From Vigna angularis (lineage: Eukaryota; Streptophyta; Magnoliopsida; Fabales; Fabaceae): a DNA stretch of 64,000 bases. The stretch is from the NCBI RefSeq assembly GCF_016808095.1, contig NC_068977.1, forward strand, positions 29,289,364 to 29,353,363, written 5' to 3'. The notes below the pieces were generated by a model. It saw only the letters and a list, made by a program, of their open reading frames with translations. It was not told the origin of the DNA and made no database searches. Position 1 is the first letter of the stretch. Each line of letters starts with the position of its first letter. Shown here piece by piece: positions 25,901 through 36,289 of this stretch. The position numbers were made by a program, and so were the translations under genes.

Positions 25901-28900
25901 AAATGATCAAGGAGTACTCACAATCAGACATAACTGACGAGTCTATTGTGGAAACTCTTGTGAGTGAGTTGACAACTAAAATGTTTGACTGGTCACAACC
26001 CATTCATGACCATGTAATTGGAATGGCTAATATAGCAGCAAGGTTGAAGTCAACGGGAATGGAGGTGAAAGAGTCTTTTCTAGTACAATTTAGCATGAAC
26101 TCCCTTCCTCCTGAATTTAGCCAGTTCCAGGTAAATGATAACACTCCTAAGGACAAATAGAACTTTCAAGAAATCAAGGCCATGTTTGTACAAGATAAAG
26201 GGAGGTTGAAGAAAATGAAAGATCATTCTATCCATCTCACAACTAATGAAGATGCTAGCTTCAGCAAAGCCAAATCAGGAGAGAAGAACAAGAAAGACAA
26301 AGTCCCAAAAAATGAACAAGGGCGGTATCCAAAAGAACCAGAAATGTTTCTTTTGCAAGAAAGTGGATCACTTCAAGAAAGATTGTCCGAAAAAAAAGGT
26401 ACTTTTTATGTTTATTTAAGTTTTGAATCAAATCTTAATGAAGTTATAGTTGGTAGTTGGATTCTAGAGCTACCACTCATGTTTCTAATACTATGCAGGG
26501 ATTCCTTTCAATCCAGCCTATAAAAGGAACTGAAAAGTATTTATATACGGGGAACAGAATGAAGGCATGGATAGAAGGAATTACTTCCAGATTGATTCAA
26601 GACATTGGTTATTGTCTGGATCTTGAAAAGTGTCTCTATGATCCTGGTTGTACTAGGAATTTAATTTTTGTTGCAAAGTTGGATTTTAGGTTTTAATTTT
26701 AGGATTGGAAATGGTATTTTTCATTTGTATAAACTTTCGTACTATTATGGTTCTGGTACTTTATTGGATGACTTAAATTGTTTAAATCTTGATGTTAATT
26801 TTTCAGAATCCGTGGTTAATGTTGAAAATGTTATTGGTAGTAAATGTAGTGTAGGAAATGAATGTTCTGTTTTCTTATGGCATAAAAGATTGGGTCACAT
26901 ATCCAAAGAAAGGATGTTAAGGTTAGTGAAAAATGAAATTTTACCCCATTGGATTTTGATAACTGGGATGTATGTATTGATTATATTAAGGGTAAACAAA
27001 CAAAACATATATCAAAGAATCCTACCACAAGAACCTATCAACTTCTTGAGTTAATACACACTTATATTTGTGGTCCTTTTGACATTAAATCTTAGGGTGG
27101 TGAAAAATATTTTATCTCCTTTATTAATGACTTCTCACGTTATTGTTATATATATCTATTGCATGAAAAATCTCAATCAATAAACGTCTTTGAGGGGTTC
27201 ATAAATGAGGTGGAAAGACAGTTAGATAGAAAAGTAAAAGTCATGAGATTTGATAAAGGTGGTAAATATTATAGTAAAACTGATGAGAGTGGACAATGTC
27301 CAGGTCCATTTGCAAAGTATCTTGAAAGTCAAGGAATATGTGCACAATATACAATGCCCGGTACACCACAACAAAAATGGTGTAGAATATTCCTTTATCT
27401 TTATGGATGCATTCATTAAAGACTGTTGTATATCTGCTTAACGGGGTTCCTAGCAAAGCAGTTCCTAAAACTCCTTATGAACTATGGACTAGAAGGAAAC
27501 CCAATTTAAGACATCTTAATGTTTAGGGTTGTCCAACAAAGGTAAGGTTATACAATCCACATGAAAATAAACTTTATGCAAGAACCATTAGTGGTTACTT
27601 CATTGGTTATCCTGAAAAATCAAAGGGATATAGGTTTTATTGCCCTAACCATAGTACAAGAATAGATGAGTTTAGTAATGCTCGGTCCACTGAAAATGGA
27701 CAATTTAGTGGGAGTGAGGAATCACGAACAGTGGACACTCAAGAGAATACTAGTAGTGTTTCTACACCTAATGTCTCTTCTCAAGTTGTTATCCCTCTTG
27801 TTGTATCATGATCTCACAACAAGCAGAGACAACAAGTTAATGTTCCAATCCCACAAAACGAACATATAAATGTTGAGTCAACTGACAATGAGCAAGTCAC
27901 AAATGAGCAAGTGATAGAGGAACCACAAGAAGCAACACTAAGAAGGTCTGTAAGGCAGAGAAGACTTGCTATTTCGAATGACTATGTGGTTTACTCTGTT
28001 GAACATGAATGTGACTTGAGCATTGATGAGGATCCAATCTCTTTCATACAAGCCATGGAAAGTAACAATTCAGAGAATTGATTGAATGCTATGACAAAAG
28101 AATTGAAATCAATGGATAACAATAAAGTATGGGATCTAGTTGAATTGCCTAAGGGTTCAAAAAGAGTCAGTTGTAAATGGGTCTTTAAGACCAAATGTGA
28201 CTCAAAAGGCAATATTGAAAGGTATAAAGCTAGATTAGTTGCCAAAAGTTTCACTCAAAAGGATGACATCGACTACAAAGAGACCTTTTCTCCTATTTCT
28301 AAGAAGGACACTTTGAGAATTGATTTGGCTTTGGTGGCTCATTATGATTTAGAGCTTCACTAAATGAATGTAAAGACTGTTTTTCCAAATGGTGACTTAG
28401 AAGAGGAAGTTTATATGGACCAACCAGAAGGTTTCTCAATAATAGGAAAAGAAAATTTGATATGTAAATTGAAGAAATCAATATATGGACTGAAACAAGC
28501 TTCCTGACAATGGTATCTAAATTTAATGATACCATAACTTCATATGGTTTTGTAGAGAACATCGTTGACCAGTGTATATACATAAAGATCAATGGGAGTA
28601 AGTTTGTTATTTTGGTTCTATATGTTGACGACATTCTTCTTGCTGCTAATAATATTGGTATGTTACATGATGTAAAGAAGTTTCTCTCTAGTAAATTTGA
28701 AATGAAAGATATGAATGAGGCATCTTATGTGATAGGAATAGAAATATTTTGTGATAGATCACGAGGATTGTTAAGTTTGTCTCAAAAAGTCTATATTAAC
28801 AAAGTGTTAGAAAGATTCAGAATGGAAAAATGTTCTCCTAGAGTAGTTCAATGGTCCCAGAAAGGGGACAAGTTTAGTCAAATGTAATGTCCCAAGAATG

Positions 28901-31900
28901 ATTTGGAACAAAAGGCCATGTAGTCCATTCCTTATGCGTCAATGGTTGGGAGTTTGATGTATGCTCAAACTTGTACTTAGCCAGATATCAGTTGGAATGT
29001 TAGGCCGATATCAAAGTAATCCCAGAATGGATCACTGGAAAGCTGCAAAGAAAGTTCTTAAGTACTTACAAGGTACCAAAGACTACATGTTCACCTCCAG
29101 AAGGTTAGATCATCTTGAAGTGATTGGCTACTGAGATTCAGACTATGTTGGATGTGTGGATTCAAGAAAATCCACATTTAGGTATGTTTATATATTGACC
29201 TAGAGGAGCAATTTCTTGGAAAAGTGCAAAACAATCCGTCAGCCAAGTCATTTATTGTTTTTTATCTGCTTAATAAATAATTTGAAGAGCCTAAGCCATT
29301 TCCCCAAAGTATTATTTATCAACTTCACATTTCCACATGCACAAATAAAAACTAATAATGTATACTTATTTATGAGATAGAAAAAAAGTAAAAAAGTATG
29401 AAATCTCAGCGTCTCGCATTTAGCATTTCTGAAACTAGACAAAGTCCATCACAATGGAATGAATATTTTTGTTAGAAAAAAATTATTTATCATTTTCACT
29501 ATCTAGATTGTAGATATATTCACTGCAAAATTACCTGGCAATGTTGAGCACACTCATAAGAGGCAAGGACAAATAATTTGAAGAAGGAAATGTCAATATT
29601 GTGGCTTGAGAAGTGGGTGCCAGCAATGGTTCAAGCCAATGACGACCCCACATCCTAGCAACATCAAGTGAAAGCCATCTAGAGAACAAAAATTTAAATT
29701 CATATGATTAGATCATTTATGTTACAGGCTTGCAAAAGTTTGCACTGAAATCTCCATTTAAAGTAACCTACCCATTGCAATTCAAAGCCATCCGACTGGC
29801 ACCTCTTGCGAGGAGGATCTGAAAGAATAAAAGCATCATGACATGTTCAAAGGAAAAGACCAAATAGAATCTCAAATCAAAGTTGAAGAAATTCTTGCCT
29901 GACAGCATTTCAAATTGCCTCCACAAGCAGCATAATGCAATGGAGTGCTTCCAGCCCCTATATCAATGCACATCAGTAAATTCCAAGAAGAAAAAAAGTC
30001 TACCATATATTTGTCAGAAAATTAAACAAAAAATTACCAATTAAATCCATTGAGGTTCCATAATGAAATGTTGCAGCTGACACATTAGCATCAAGATCAA
30101 GTAGCAGTTGTACACAATCAAAGTACCCATTTAATGCAGCCATATGAAGGGCAGTAATACCAGCATCAGCTGTTTTATTTACAAACCTCGACAGCACACT
30201 GCACTGGAATGAAGTAAATAAACAGCAAGATAATATACAAATATTGTAACTTTGCAGGATAGTCATGCCTTAAAACATTCTTAACATCAATAAAACTATA
30301 AGAAAACTCAAGAGGGTGTAATCAGGTTGAATTGGGTTAGGTTTTGAACCATTAAAAAACCAAACCAATTAAACAACAATGGGTTGAATCTGGTTGGGTT
30401 CTCTGATTTTTATACCACAACTCAAACCAAAACCACCCATTCTCCATCGGGTTGGTTAATGTTAATGATCGAGTTGTACCATAAAATAATAATACTAATA
30501 TTAATAATAATAAATAATAATAAATATTGTGCATTTTGAAATATATGGTGTTAATTTTGAAATATATGGTGTGGAGATGTTCATTTCAAGTTGGTTTAAT
30601 TCAGGTTAGCATACTCTTGATTGATGATTATGCAAGCCGAACCAGTTACCTGAACCAAACTATATAAGGTCAGGTTGTGTTGGGTTAAGTAAAAAAGCTA
30701 ATCATAGCTCTCACAACTAATATTCTTATCTAACACATAAATAGTGCACCATACAACATAATAGGTAAATGTCTATAAATACTAATAAGATTGTGACATT
30801 AATATAAGAACATTTTAATACAAGCATGTCACCAATGGTGAAAATGTCACTCGTAAAATTCACTGCACTGGTAAAATACCGATCTAAAAATAAGATAATG
30901 AAAAGAAAAGGCACACCTTTGTTCATGTGTGTTTTTCACATTTGATCCATCAATTTCTGCGTCCATGCGAGCATGTAAAGATTCAAAAGGAGCACTTGGA
31001 ACAAAATCTGCAACAACAAGTCTGATGCATCTTGCATGTCCATTGATGGCTGCAAAGTGTAGAGCTGTCCTCCCACTGAGATAATCTGCTTTCATAACCT
31101 GTTGTCAAATTGGCTACAATCTAGTTATTCTTGAAAAGAAACTTTAACAATGTAAACAGGAAAATACACTTGAAAACCAATAACTCCCTTCCCATCTAAC
31201 ACATAGTTTCAACTCTCAACAACCAACCCTATGTCCTATGGCCTCCATATGATACAACAGTTCAAATATAACTAAAAAAGACAGAAAGAGGGAGAAAAAA
31301 GAACAGTGGAGAGATTGATTTCTCCCACATGAACACGGTAAATAAGTGAAGTACTCATACTCACATTACATCTGAAGAGCAGAAGAGTTTGTACAACTTC
31401 CCAATGACCATATCTACAAGCTTGCATCAATGCCGTCTTCAGATCAAGGATTAAAGCAAACCAAAATCTCATTTAGTGAACCATATGTTGAGTCAGTACA
31501 CAATACACATGCATCAAAAAGAAAAGCAACAGACATCAAATAAAATTGTGCAACTTTCAGAACATAACCTTCCAACACCGAAGTTCACCTAAATTCATAA
31601 CACCATTGCAATCAAACAGAGTAAATCCATCAAATCAAAACCAACAACACCCACAAGACTAATAATATCCAAGCCCCAAAATCAACCTTTCATGTTAAGC
31701 ACGCATTTTAAAATAAAACACCAAAACGGAAACCGTACCTGCCCACAATAATTTCTTGAATTCACATCAGCTCCATTTTCAAGCAGCAATGCCACAATCT
31801 AACAGAAACCCAGATTAAAAAATCAAAAAGCAAAGACACAGAAGCTTAGAAAATTAAAAGGGGGTCGACGAAAACAGTAAAGACAGAAACTTCGAAGATT

Positions 31901-32120
31901 AAAATGAGAAAAACGAAAAGGGGTGGTTGAAAAATTGAAATTGAAACCTCATTATGGCCTTTAGAAGCTGCAAAATGAAGAGGCGAATTGAGGCCCCCAA
32001 AAGTGGAGTACTTTGCAAGACCAGGGTTGCATTCTAGAAGCATCTTTGCCTCAACCAAATCGCCGTCTCTCGCCGCTGACACCAACCTCTCACCGGAAGC
32101 CGAGCACCCAAATGAATTCC

Positions 32121-32124
<4 letters not shown>
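19975..32124 (-). CDS. XBAT33: XBAT33-type ankyrin-repeat RING E3 ubiquitin ligase
   Basis: RING E3 ubiquitin ligase of the XB3/XBAT32/XBAT33 family. Ten exons join into one 512-aa frame: 32124-31948, 31798-31739, 31436-31365, 31098-30917, 30198-30038, 29957-29899, 29818-29772, 29678-29535, 21239-21148, 20519-19975. The start MGNSFGCS offers Gly2 for N-myristoylation and Cys7 for palmitoylation, which suggests membrane attachment. Five ankyrin repeats lie at about 46-76, 80-109, 113-142, 178-209 and 221-250. The RING is C3HC4: Cys318, Cys321, Cys333, His335, Cys338, Cys341, Cys364, Cys367, all present and split by intron 9. Length and exon content match full-length relatives, with no stop or frameshift, so the gene looks functional. 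Odd: intron 6 (29898-29819) has a GC donor; intron 8 (29534-21240, 8295 bp) is packed with transposons; a (GA)n tract touches the start codon. The N-terminal match points to XBAT33 rather than XBAT32, but the paralogue name is from memory. Confidence 0.93.
21884..22366. mobile_element. Non-autonomous hAT-type element in XBAT33 intron 8
   Basis: A 483 bp element with imperfect terminal inverted repeats (TAGGGATGAGTAAT at the left, TAGGAATGACAAT read inward from the right). It is flanked by an 8-bp target duplication with one mismatch, CTATCAAC (21876-21883) and TTATCAAC (22367-22374). The 8-bp duplication and TAGGGATG-like ends fit the hAT superfamily. It has no transposase. Confidence 0.75.
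22763..24319 (-). mobile_element. Inverted partial copia copy (LTR to gag), left arm
   Basis: Read on the minus strand this repeats the 5' end of the copia relic at 24338-29250: LTR-like sequence, a decayed primer-binding site (about 23945-23956, TTGCTATCAAAG) and the start of gag. Similarity stops abruptly at 22763, where the other copy continues into gag. Many substitutions and small indels separate the two copies, so the arrangement is old. The coding part is broken. Confidence 0.8.
22763..25899. repeat. Large inverted repeat, about 1.55 kb arms, 18-nt loop
   Basis: The left arm 22763-24319 is the reverse complement (imperfect) of the right arm 24338-25899. Matching landmarks are the outer words catgaattc/gaattcatg, the paired ATGCGCATGTCCATGG site, the paired primer-binding sites, and the centre gtctctattttat / ataaaatagaaac. 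The two copia 5' ends therefore meet head to head. It lies wholly in XBAT33 intron 8. Confidence 0.85.
24338..29250 (+). mobile_element. Ty1/copia retrotransposon relic in XBAT33 intron 8
   Basis: Antisense to the host gene. Order: a remnant of the 5' LTR (to about 24711), primer-binding site TGGTATCAGAAC at 24714-24725, gag, protease, integrase, reverse transcriptase, RNase H. The element ends inside RNase H (an [13 protein letters not shown] motif near 29215-29240), so the 3' LTR is missing. The LTR remnant holds four imperfect copies of a roughly 29 bp unit containing GGTTACGTTC and AAAGATAGAG at 24365-24485. Many stops and frameshifts make it inactive. Confidence 0.85.
25641..29250 (+). 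pseudogene. Copia gag-pol pseudogene
   Basis: Broken polyprotein of the element at 24338-29250. gag starts near 25641 and has a stop at 25759-25761; it resumes at 25867. A complete CCHC zinc knuckle (Cys-x2-Cys-x4-His-x4-Cys) lies at about 26343-26394. The protease motif is changed: the Gly of the Asp-Ser-Gly-Ala motif is Arg at about 26466. A GAG-pre-integrase WHKRLGH motif is near 26878, integrase pieces lie at 27090-27400, and reverse transcriptase at 28082-28887 contains a YVDD active-site motif near 28620. RNase H is truncated. Stops and frameshifts occur in every domain. No function is expected. Confidence 0.85.
30300..30720. other. Intron 4 of XBAT33, possible decayed insertion
   Basis: Intron 4 (30199-30916) is longer than its neighbours and holds repeated words such as GGTTGGGTT and CAGGTTGTGTTGGGTT in both orientations plus ATA-rich filler. 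This could be a small old non-autonomous element, but no clean terminal repeats or target duplication were found. Confidence 0.25.

Positions 32125-32196
<72 letters not shown>
32124..32196. repeat. (CT)n / (GA)n microsatellite abutting the XBAT33 start codon
   Basis: About 36 TC units on the plus strand. On the gene strand it is a (GA)n tract in the 5' UTR that ends exactly at the ATG (32122-32124). Confidence 0.95.
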
Positions 32197-32199
<3 letters not shown>

Positions 32200-32371
32200 A
32201 GATCAAATCTTCACAAAAGAGCCTCCGGGCAAAAAAAGAGACAAAATCCAACCAAAGGCAGCAGAATCTAAACGCAATGGGGTTTAAATGTATGTGTGTA
32301 TTTATGTTGTGATGAAAAATTGGAAACTTTGCTTTTGGATTGGGTGGAGAAGCTGTGTGGTGACGTGGCAG

Positions 32372-32376
<5 letters not shown>

Positions 32377-32411
<35 letters not shown>
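32377..32411. repeat. (CT)n microsatellite upstream of XBAT33
   Basis: Second pyrimidine dinucleotide run about 250 bp upstream of the start codon, in the probable promoter or 5' UTR. Confidence 0.95.
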
Positions 32412-32415
<4 letters not shown>

Positions 32416-33985
32416 ATCTAATAACTGTGTGAAACAGAGAAGGGTGGTTAAACAAAAGGGAAGGAAAAGGCAAAGGTTGAAGGTGGTAGCTAAGAATGTG
32501 CTTGAGGTCGGTGTTAATGGTGGTGCTGTGCGGAGCGAAACAAAAGGGAAAGGAGTGTGACACAAAATGAAGGCTCTTTCTCTCTCTCTTATTTGTGTTA
32601 TTATTATGTTCTTTCCTTCTACGTGGGTTCTTGTTGCTTTGACTTTTTGTTTGTCACTGTTTGTTATACATTGGTTAAAATTGTTGTTGTTATTCATAGG
32701 ATTTATAGTTTTTTTCTTTTTCTTAGTTGCAGTGAATCTTGCTTATTCTATATTTTTTTTTGTTCGGTTCTAACAGTTTACTGAATATGTATGTTAAGTG
32801 ACAGATAAATACGATTTCAAAGACATTTTTCAAAAAAATTCTTTTTCACTTTAGTCTTCTATAAAAAATGTAGATTTAAATTTGTTTCAGTATTCAATAT
32901 ATGATTTATTTTATCACGTAAAATCTTTTTCTTCCAATTGAATGCTTGGTAGAATTAATAACTTTGATTTAAGTCCTTAAAAAACTATTTATTTGTATTT
33001 TATTTATAAATTATAATATTATGTCAATATCTAAAATAATTTTAGATTTTTGTGGTCTCTTAATTTATTTTTAACGATGACCACTCATACGTTTTCTATT
33101 ATATGATGATCTGAAAATAATGAAAATATAAAATGAACACAATAGACACAAAATCAATGTTTGCAATTATTGGCTAATTTAAATTCGTTTAATTTTAACA
33201 AATAAATTATATCTTTCCTTCAAATAATTCAGTTTTATTCATAACTGAAAAGGTAAAAGGAGAGGAAAAAGTACTTTCTTTAATCCCGTTTGATGTGGTT
33301 ACTTTTGGATTTTTTTTCAAAATTAAATTTGAAAACAAAACTTAATTAAATAATAAAAGGTTAATTTTTTTATAACAATTAAAATTATTATAACTCAGTT
33401 TTGAAAGTAGAAAAAGAAATTTTTTTACTTCAAGTTTTAAGTTTTTACAATTTGGTTATTTTTTGTTTTTCGATTTCATTATAGTTGGAGTATTCAACAA
33501 TTTTTAAAAACTAATGTCTTAGGTGATTTTAAGTTCTTGTTTCAAAATGCAATTTGCAAAACAAATGGCCTTTGAAAAAATGGAACTGAAAGAGATTTTA
33601 TTTTATTAAATTTTAAATATTTTTACATTGGTTTTTCAAACAAAATCAAATAAAAGGAAAATAAAAAATAAAAGGTACGAGAGACCATATCAAACTTATG
33701 ATTACAAGAAATAAACAAATTATATCTATTATAAAAAAATTTAAATAAAATTCAAGTAAAACATTAATCCACTTATATTATATTCTATAAATGAAAGTTA
33801 ATTATCTAATTTATCAATAAAATGATTTCTTACACACAAAAAACATGAGAAACATTGAAATTTATCTGCTTACAAAAATGTAAACACTAACTTCTTTCTT
33901 TAAGATTTCAAAGAATCACTCACTAGTTCAAAACACCATGACTAAATAAGAATCATTTTTCAATCAAAGTATTTGAAAACCCTTT
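32412..33985. other. XBAT33 upstream region and AT-rich intergenic DNA
   Basis: The first few hundred bases should hold the XBAT33 promoter on the minus strand; no single TATA box stands out. The remainder is very AT-rich with no supported gene. Confidence 0.4.
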
Positions 33986-34750
33986 CACTAAGCATGCTCA
34001 AAAGCATAAATGACGTCCATAAATTTAGCATAAATAGAAGTCTGTACCCGTAAAAAAGCTAAAAAATTATCCACATATTTAATCCAACTTCCTCCAAAAA
34101 CATTAGTACGTGAAGTCAAACTAGGACAATCCCTAACTGCAGCATTAATGTTCAGCTTAACGTATTAGTAAATGGAACTTGTCATATTAAGTCCATAAAT
34201 GAAATCATCCTAACCTCCCTAATTTGAATATTAAAAAATTTCCAGAAACAAAAAAAATCAGATATAGTATTACTCATATGCTTCTTAGATTTATTCTCAT
34301 TCATACATATTAACCTCTTAATTTGAAAATTAGTACAAGGAAACGTAATTGAATCTTGAAATCTATTATGATTTCTAATCTCCAAATCATCAAAACATTT
34401 GGATTAATGACAAACACTTTAATTACTTTAAGCAAAGAACTATAAAAAGAGTTCATAAACTGAACAATCAAATTAAAAGAAGAAAATACAAATCTTGAAA
34501 CACTTCCTTGAACCATTTCTACAACTATATAATAATATAATAACGAAAGAACAAATGAGAGAAAGATTCAACATTATTACCACATAAAGAACACATAGAG
34601 CATAAAATCACTCATTTTTTTAACCTTTAAATTGATAGGTAAATGACCATACAACAATTTTCAAATAACTAAAGTTTTAGCTGTTGGCACCTCATTCAAT
34701 CAAATCAAGTTTTCCCAAATCCAAATGTTTCATATCAAAAGAGTAAAATA
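33986..34750 (-). pseudogene. LINE / non-LTR retroelement relic (zf-RVT and RNase H)
   Basis: On the minus strand, about 34750-34520 gives fragments typical of the zinc-binding region at the end of plant LINE reverse transcriptases: a VPTAKTLVI-like stretch and CGNNVESFSHLFF. Bases 34161-33988 give an open RNase H-like (RVT_3) segment with a DGAVR-like motif changed to NAAVRDCPSLTS, then VFGGSW and YAKFMDVIYAFEHA, ending at a TAG. Frames are interrupted between them and no upstream reverse transcriptase was found. The usual first catalytic Asp of RNase H is Asn here, and the piece is clearly dead. Confidence 0.7.
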
Positions 34751-35127
34751 TTTTTACAACTTTTTAAGAAAGCACACTAGTATTGTCGAAAATTCAATTA
34801 GACACACTATTATCCTCACTAATCATTGAAATAAAAAATCACAAAAAAAAAGATAAGTTTTTGTAAATACCTGTCAAGGTCGAACTAATAATATAATATA
34901 ATATTACTCTGTCAAAATAAAAAATTCTAGCCAATTTAAATATATTTACATTGGTTTTCAAAAGTAAATTATTAAGTGGTTTTAAGAAAGACATTTTTTT
35001 TTTATTTTTACCAATTACTTTTTTTAATATCATTGTCTATTACATAAATGTTGGGATTATGCTAACAAAACCTATGTCTCTAATTTCATTCAACTTTTTT
35101 CAAACGGCATAAAATAAAATAATAAAA

Positions 35128-35191
<64 letters not shown>

Positions 35192-35540
35192 TAAATAAAA
35201 AGTACTATATAATATAACCTTACTAGAGAGTATGTAAACATATTTAAAGTTCTCACTACTCGTACAAATAATCCAAAACAACATCAAAACTATTACAATC
35301 TCAATTTAAACCACCCTCAGTAATTATGATGGATAGAGAATTCATGATTATGAATACTCATAACACATCAACATGAGAGTAGATATGAAAATTATTATTG
35401 ATGAAAATAGTTAGTTTCAAAATAAATATAAAGACTGAATAGGTGGAGAAACAACAAAAGCATCATAATAAATATGTTAGTAACATTTGCTAGTAAATTA
35501 AAATTTATATTACTAACATATATTTAATATAATAGCGGCA
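34751..35540. other. Intergenic, nothing recognised
   Basis: AT-rich DNA with one compound microsatellite (35129-35189) and no supported gene. Confidence 0.4.
35129..35189. repeat. (CA)n(TA)n compound microsatellite
   Basis: Ten CA units followed by about 20 TA units. Confidence 0.95.
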
Positions 35541-35574
35541 AAATTTGTGTCAAGTGAGATATTTTTTCTCATAA

Positions 35575-36068
35575 TTTAAGTGAAAATGAGTAAGAAGAAT
35601 AAGATGAAGAAAAGAATAAGAGAGAAGAAGAGAATTAGTAGAAGGTGGAAGAAGAGAATGTGAAGTTGAAGCCAATGGTAGTGGTTGAGACACAATAGAG
35701 ACAGTTACGAAGGTATAATGTAGGTTGAAGAGCAGCAACGACAATCAGAGTTGGAGGAGAAAATTGAGGAAGAAGAGGAAGAGAAAAAGAAACAAAAAGA
35801 GAAAGAGGAGGAGGAGGAGGCCATTGTGACAACATTAGTGATGATGGAGTGCGAGGAGGAAAAAGAGAAGAAAAGGAAAAGAAAGGAAAAAGAAAAATAT
35901 AAGGAGAAGGAATAAGAATGAGACAGTTGTGAATTTTATCGAAGAACTTTACTGACAGTAGCAATGACAATTTACTAATGGATTTGCTATCTTTGGTAAT
36001 TTCCGACAGATTTATCGATCTACTGAAAAAATTTATCAATGGTTATTTTACTATTGGTTTTTTTAGTG
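35575..36068 (-). mobile_element. Possible CACTA-like end with purine-rich tract
   Basis: Read on the minus strand, the right edge begins CACTAAAAAAACCAATAG (from 36068). It is followed by subterminal words such as TAGTAAATTGTC and TCTGTCGGAAATTACC. Inward from it, 35575-35930 is strongly purine-rich on the plus strand (long GAA/GAG runs). The other end and a 3-bp target duplication were not identified. Confidence 0.35.
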
Positions 36069-36289
36069 ATCAATAAACTCAAATTACCTTTAGATTCTTT
36101 CTTGTAACAAAAGAACCATATAAAATATTACACATTATCCTTAAATAAAATTTATTAATTCGTAAACATTTATGAAATAAAGTTGATAAAGTTAGAATTT
36201 ATTTTTAAAATGTATAAAAAGATAAATATTCAAGTTAAAAAATATTTCAAATATATTTTTACTTTATTTCTCTAAATTATAATGAAATA

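Noticed and set aside
31988..32312. Ser-Leu repeat open frames over the CT tracts
   Set aside because: Products of (CT)n translated on the plus strand opposite XBAT33 exon 1 and its 5' UTR.
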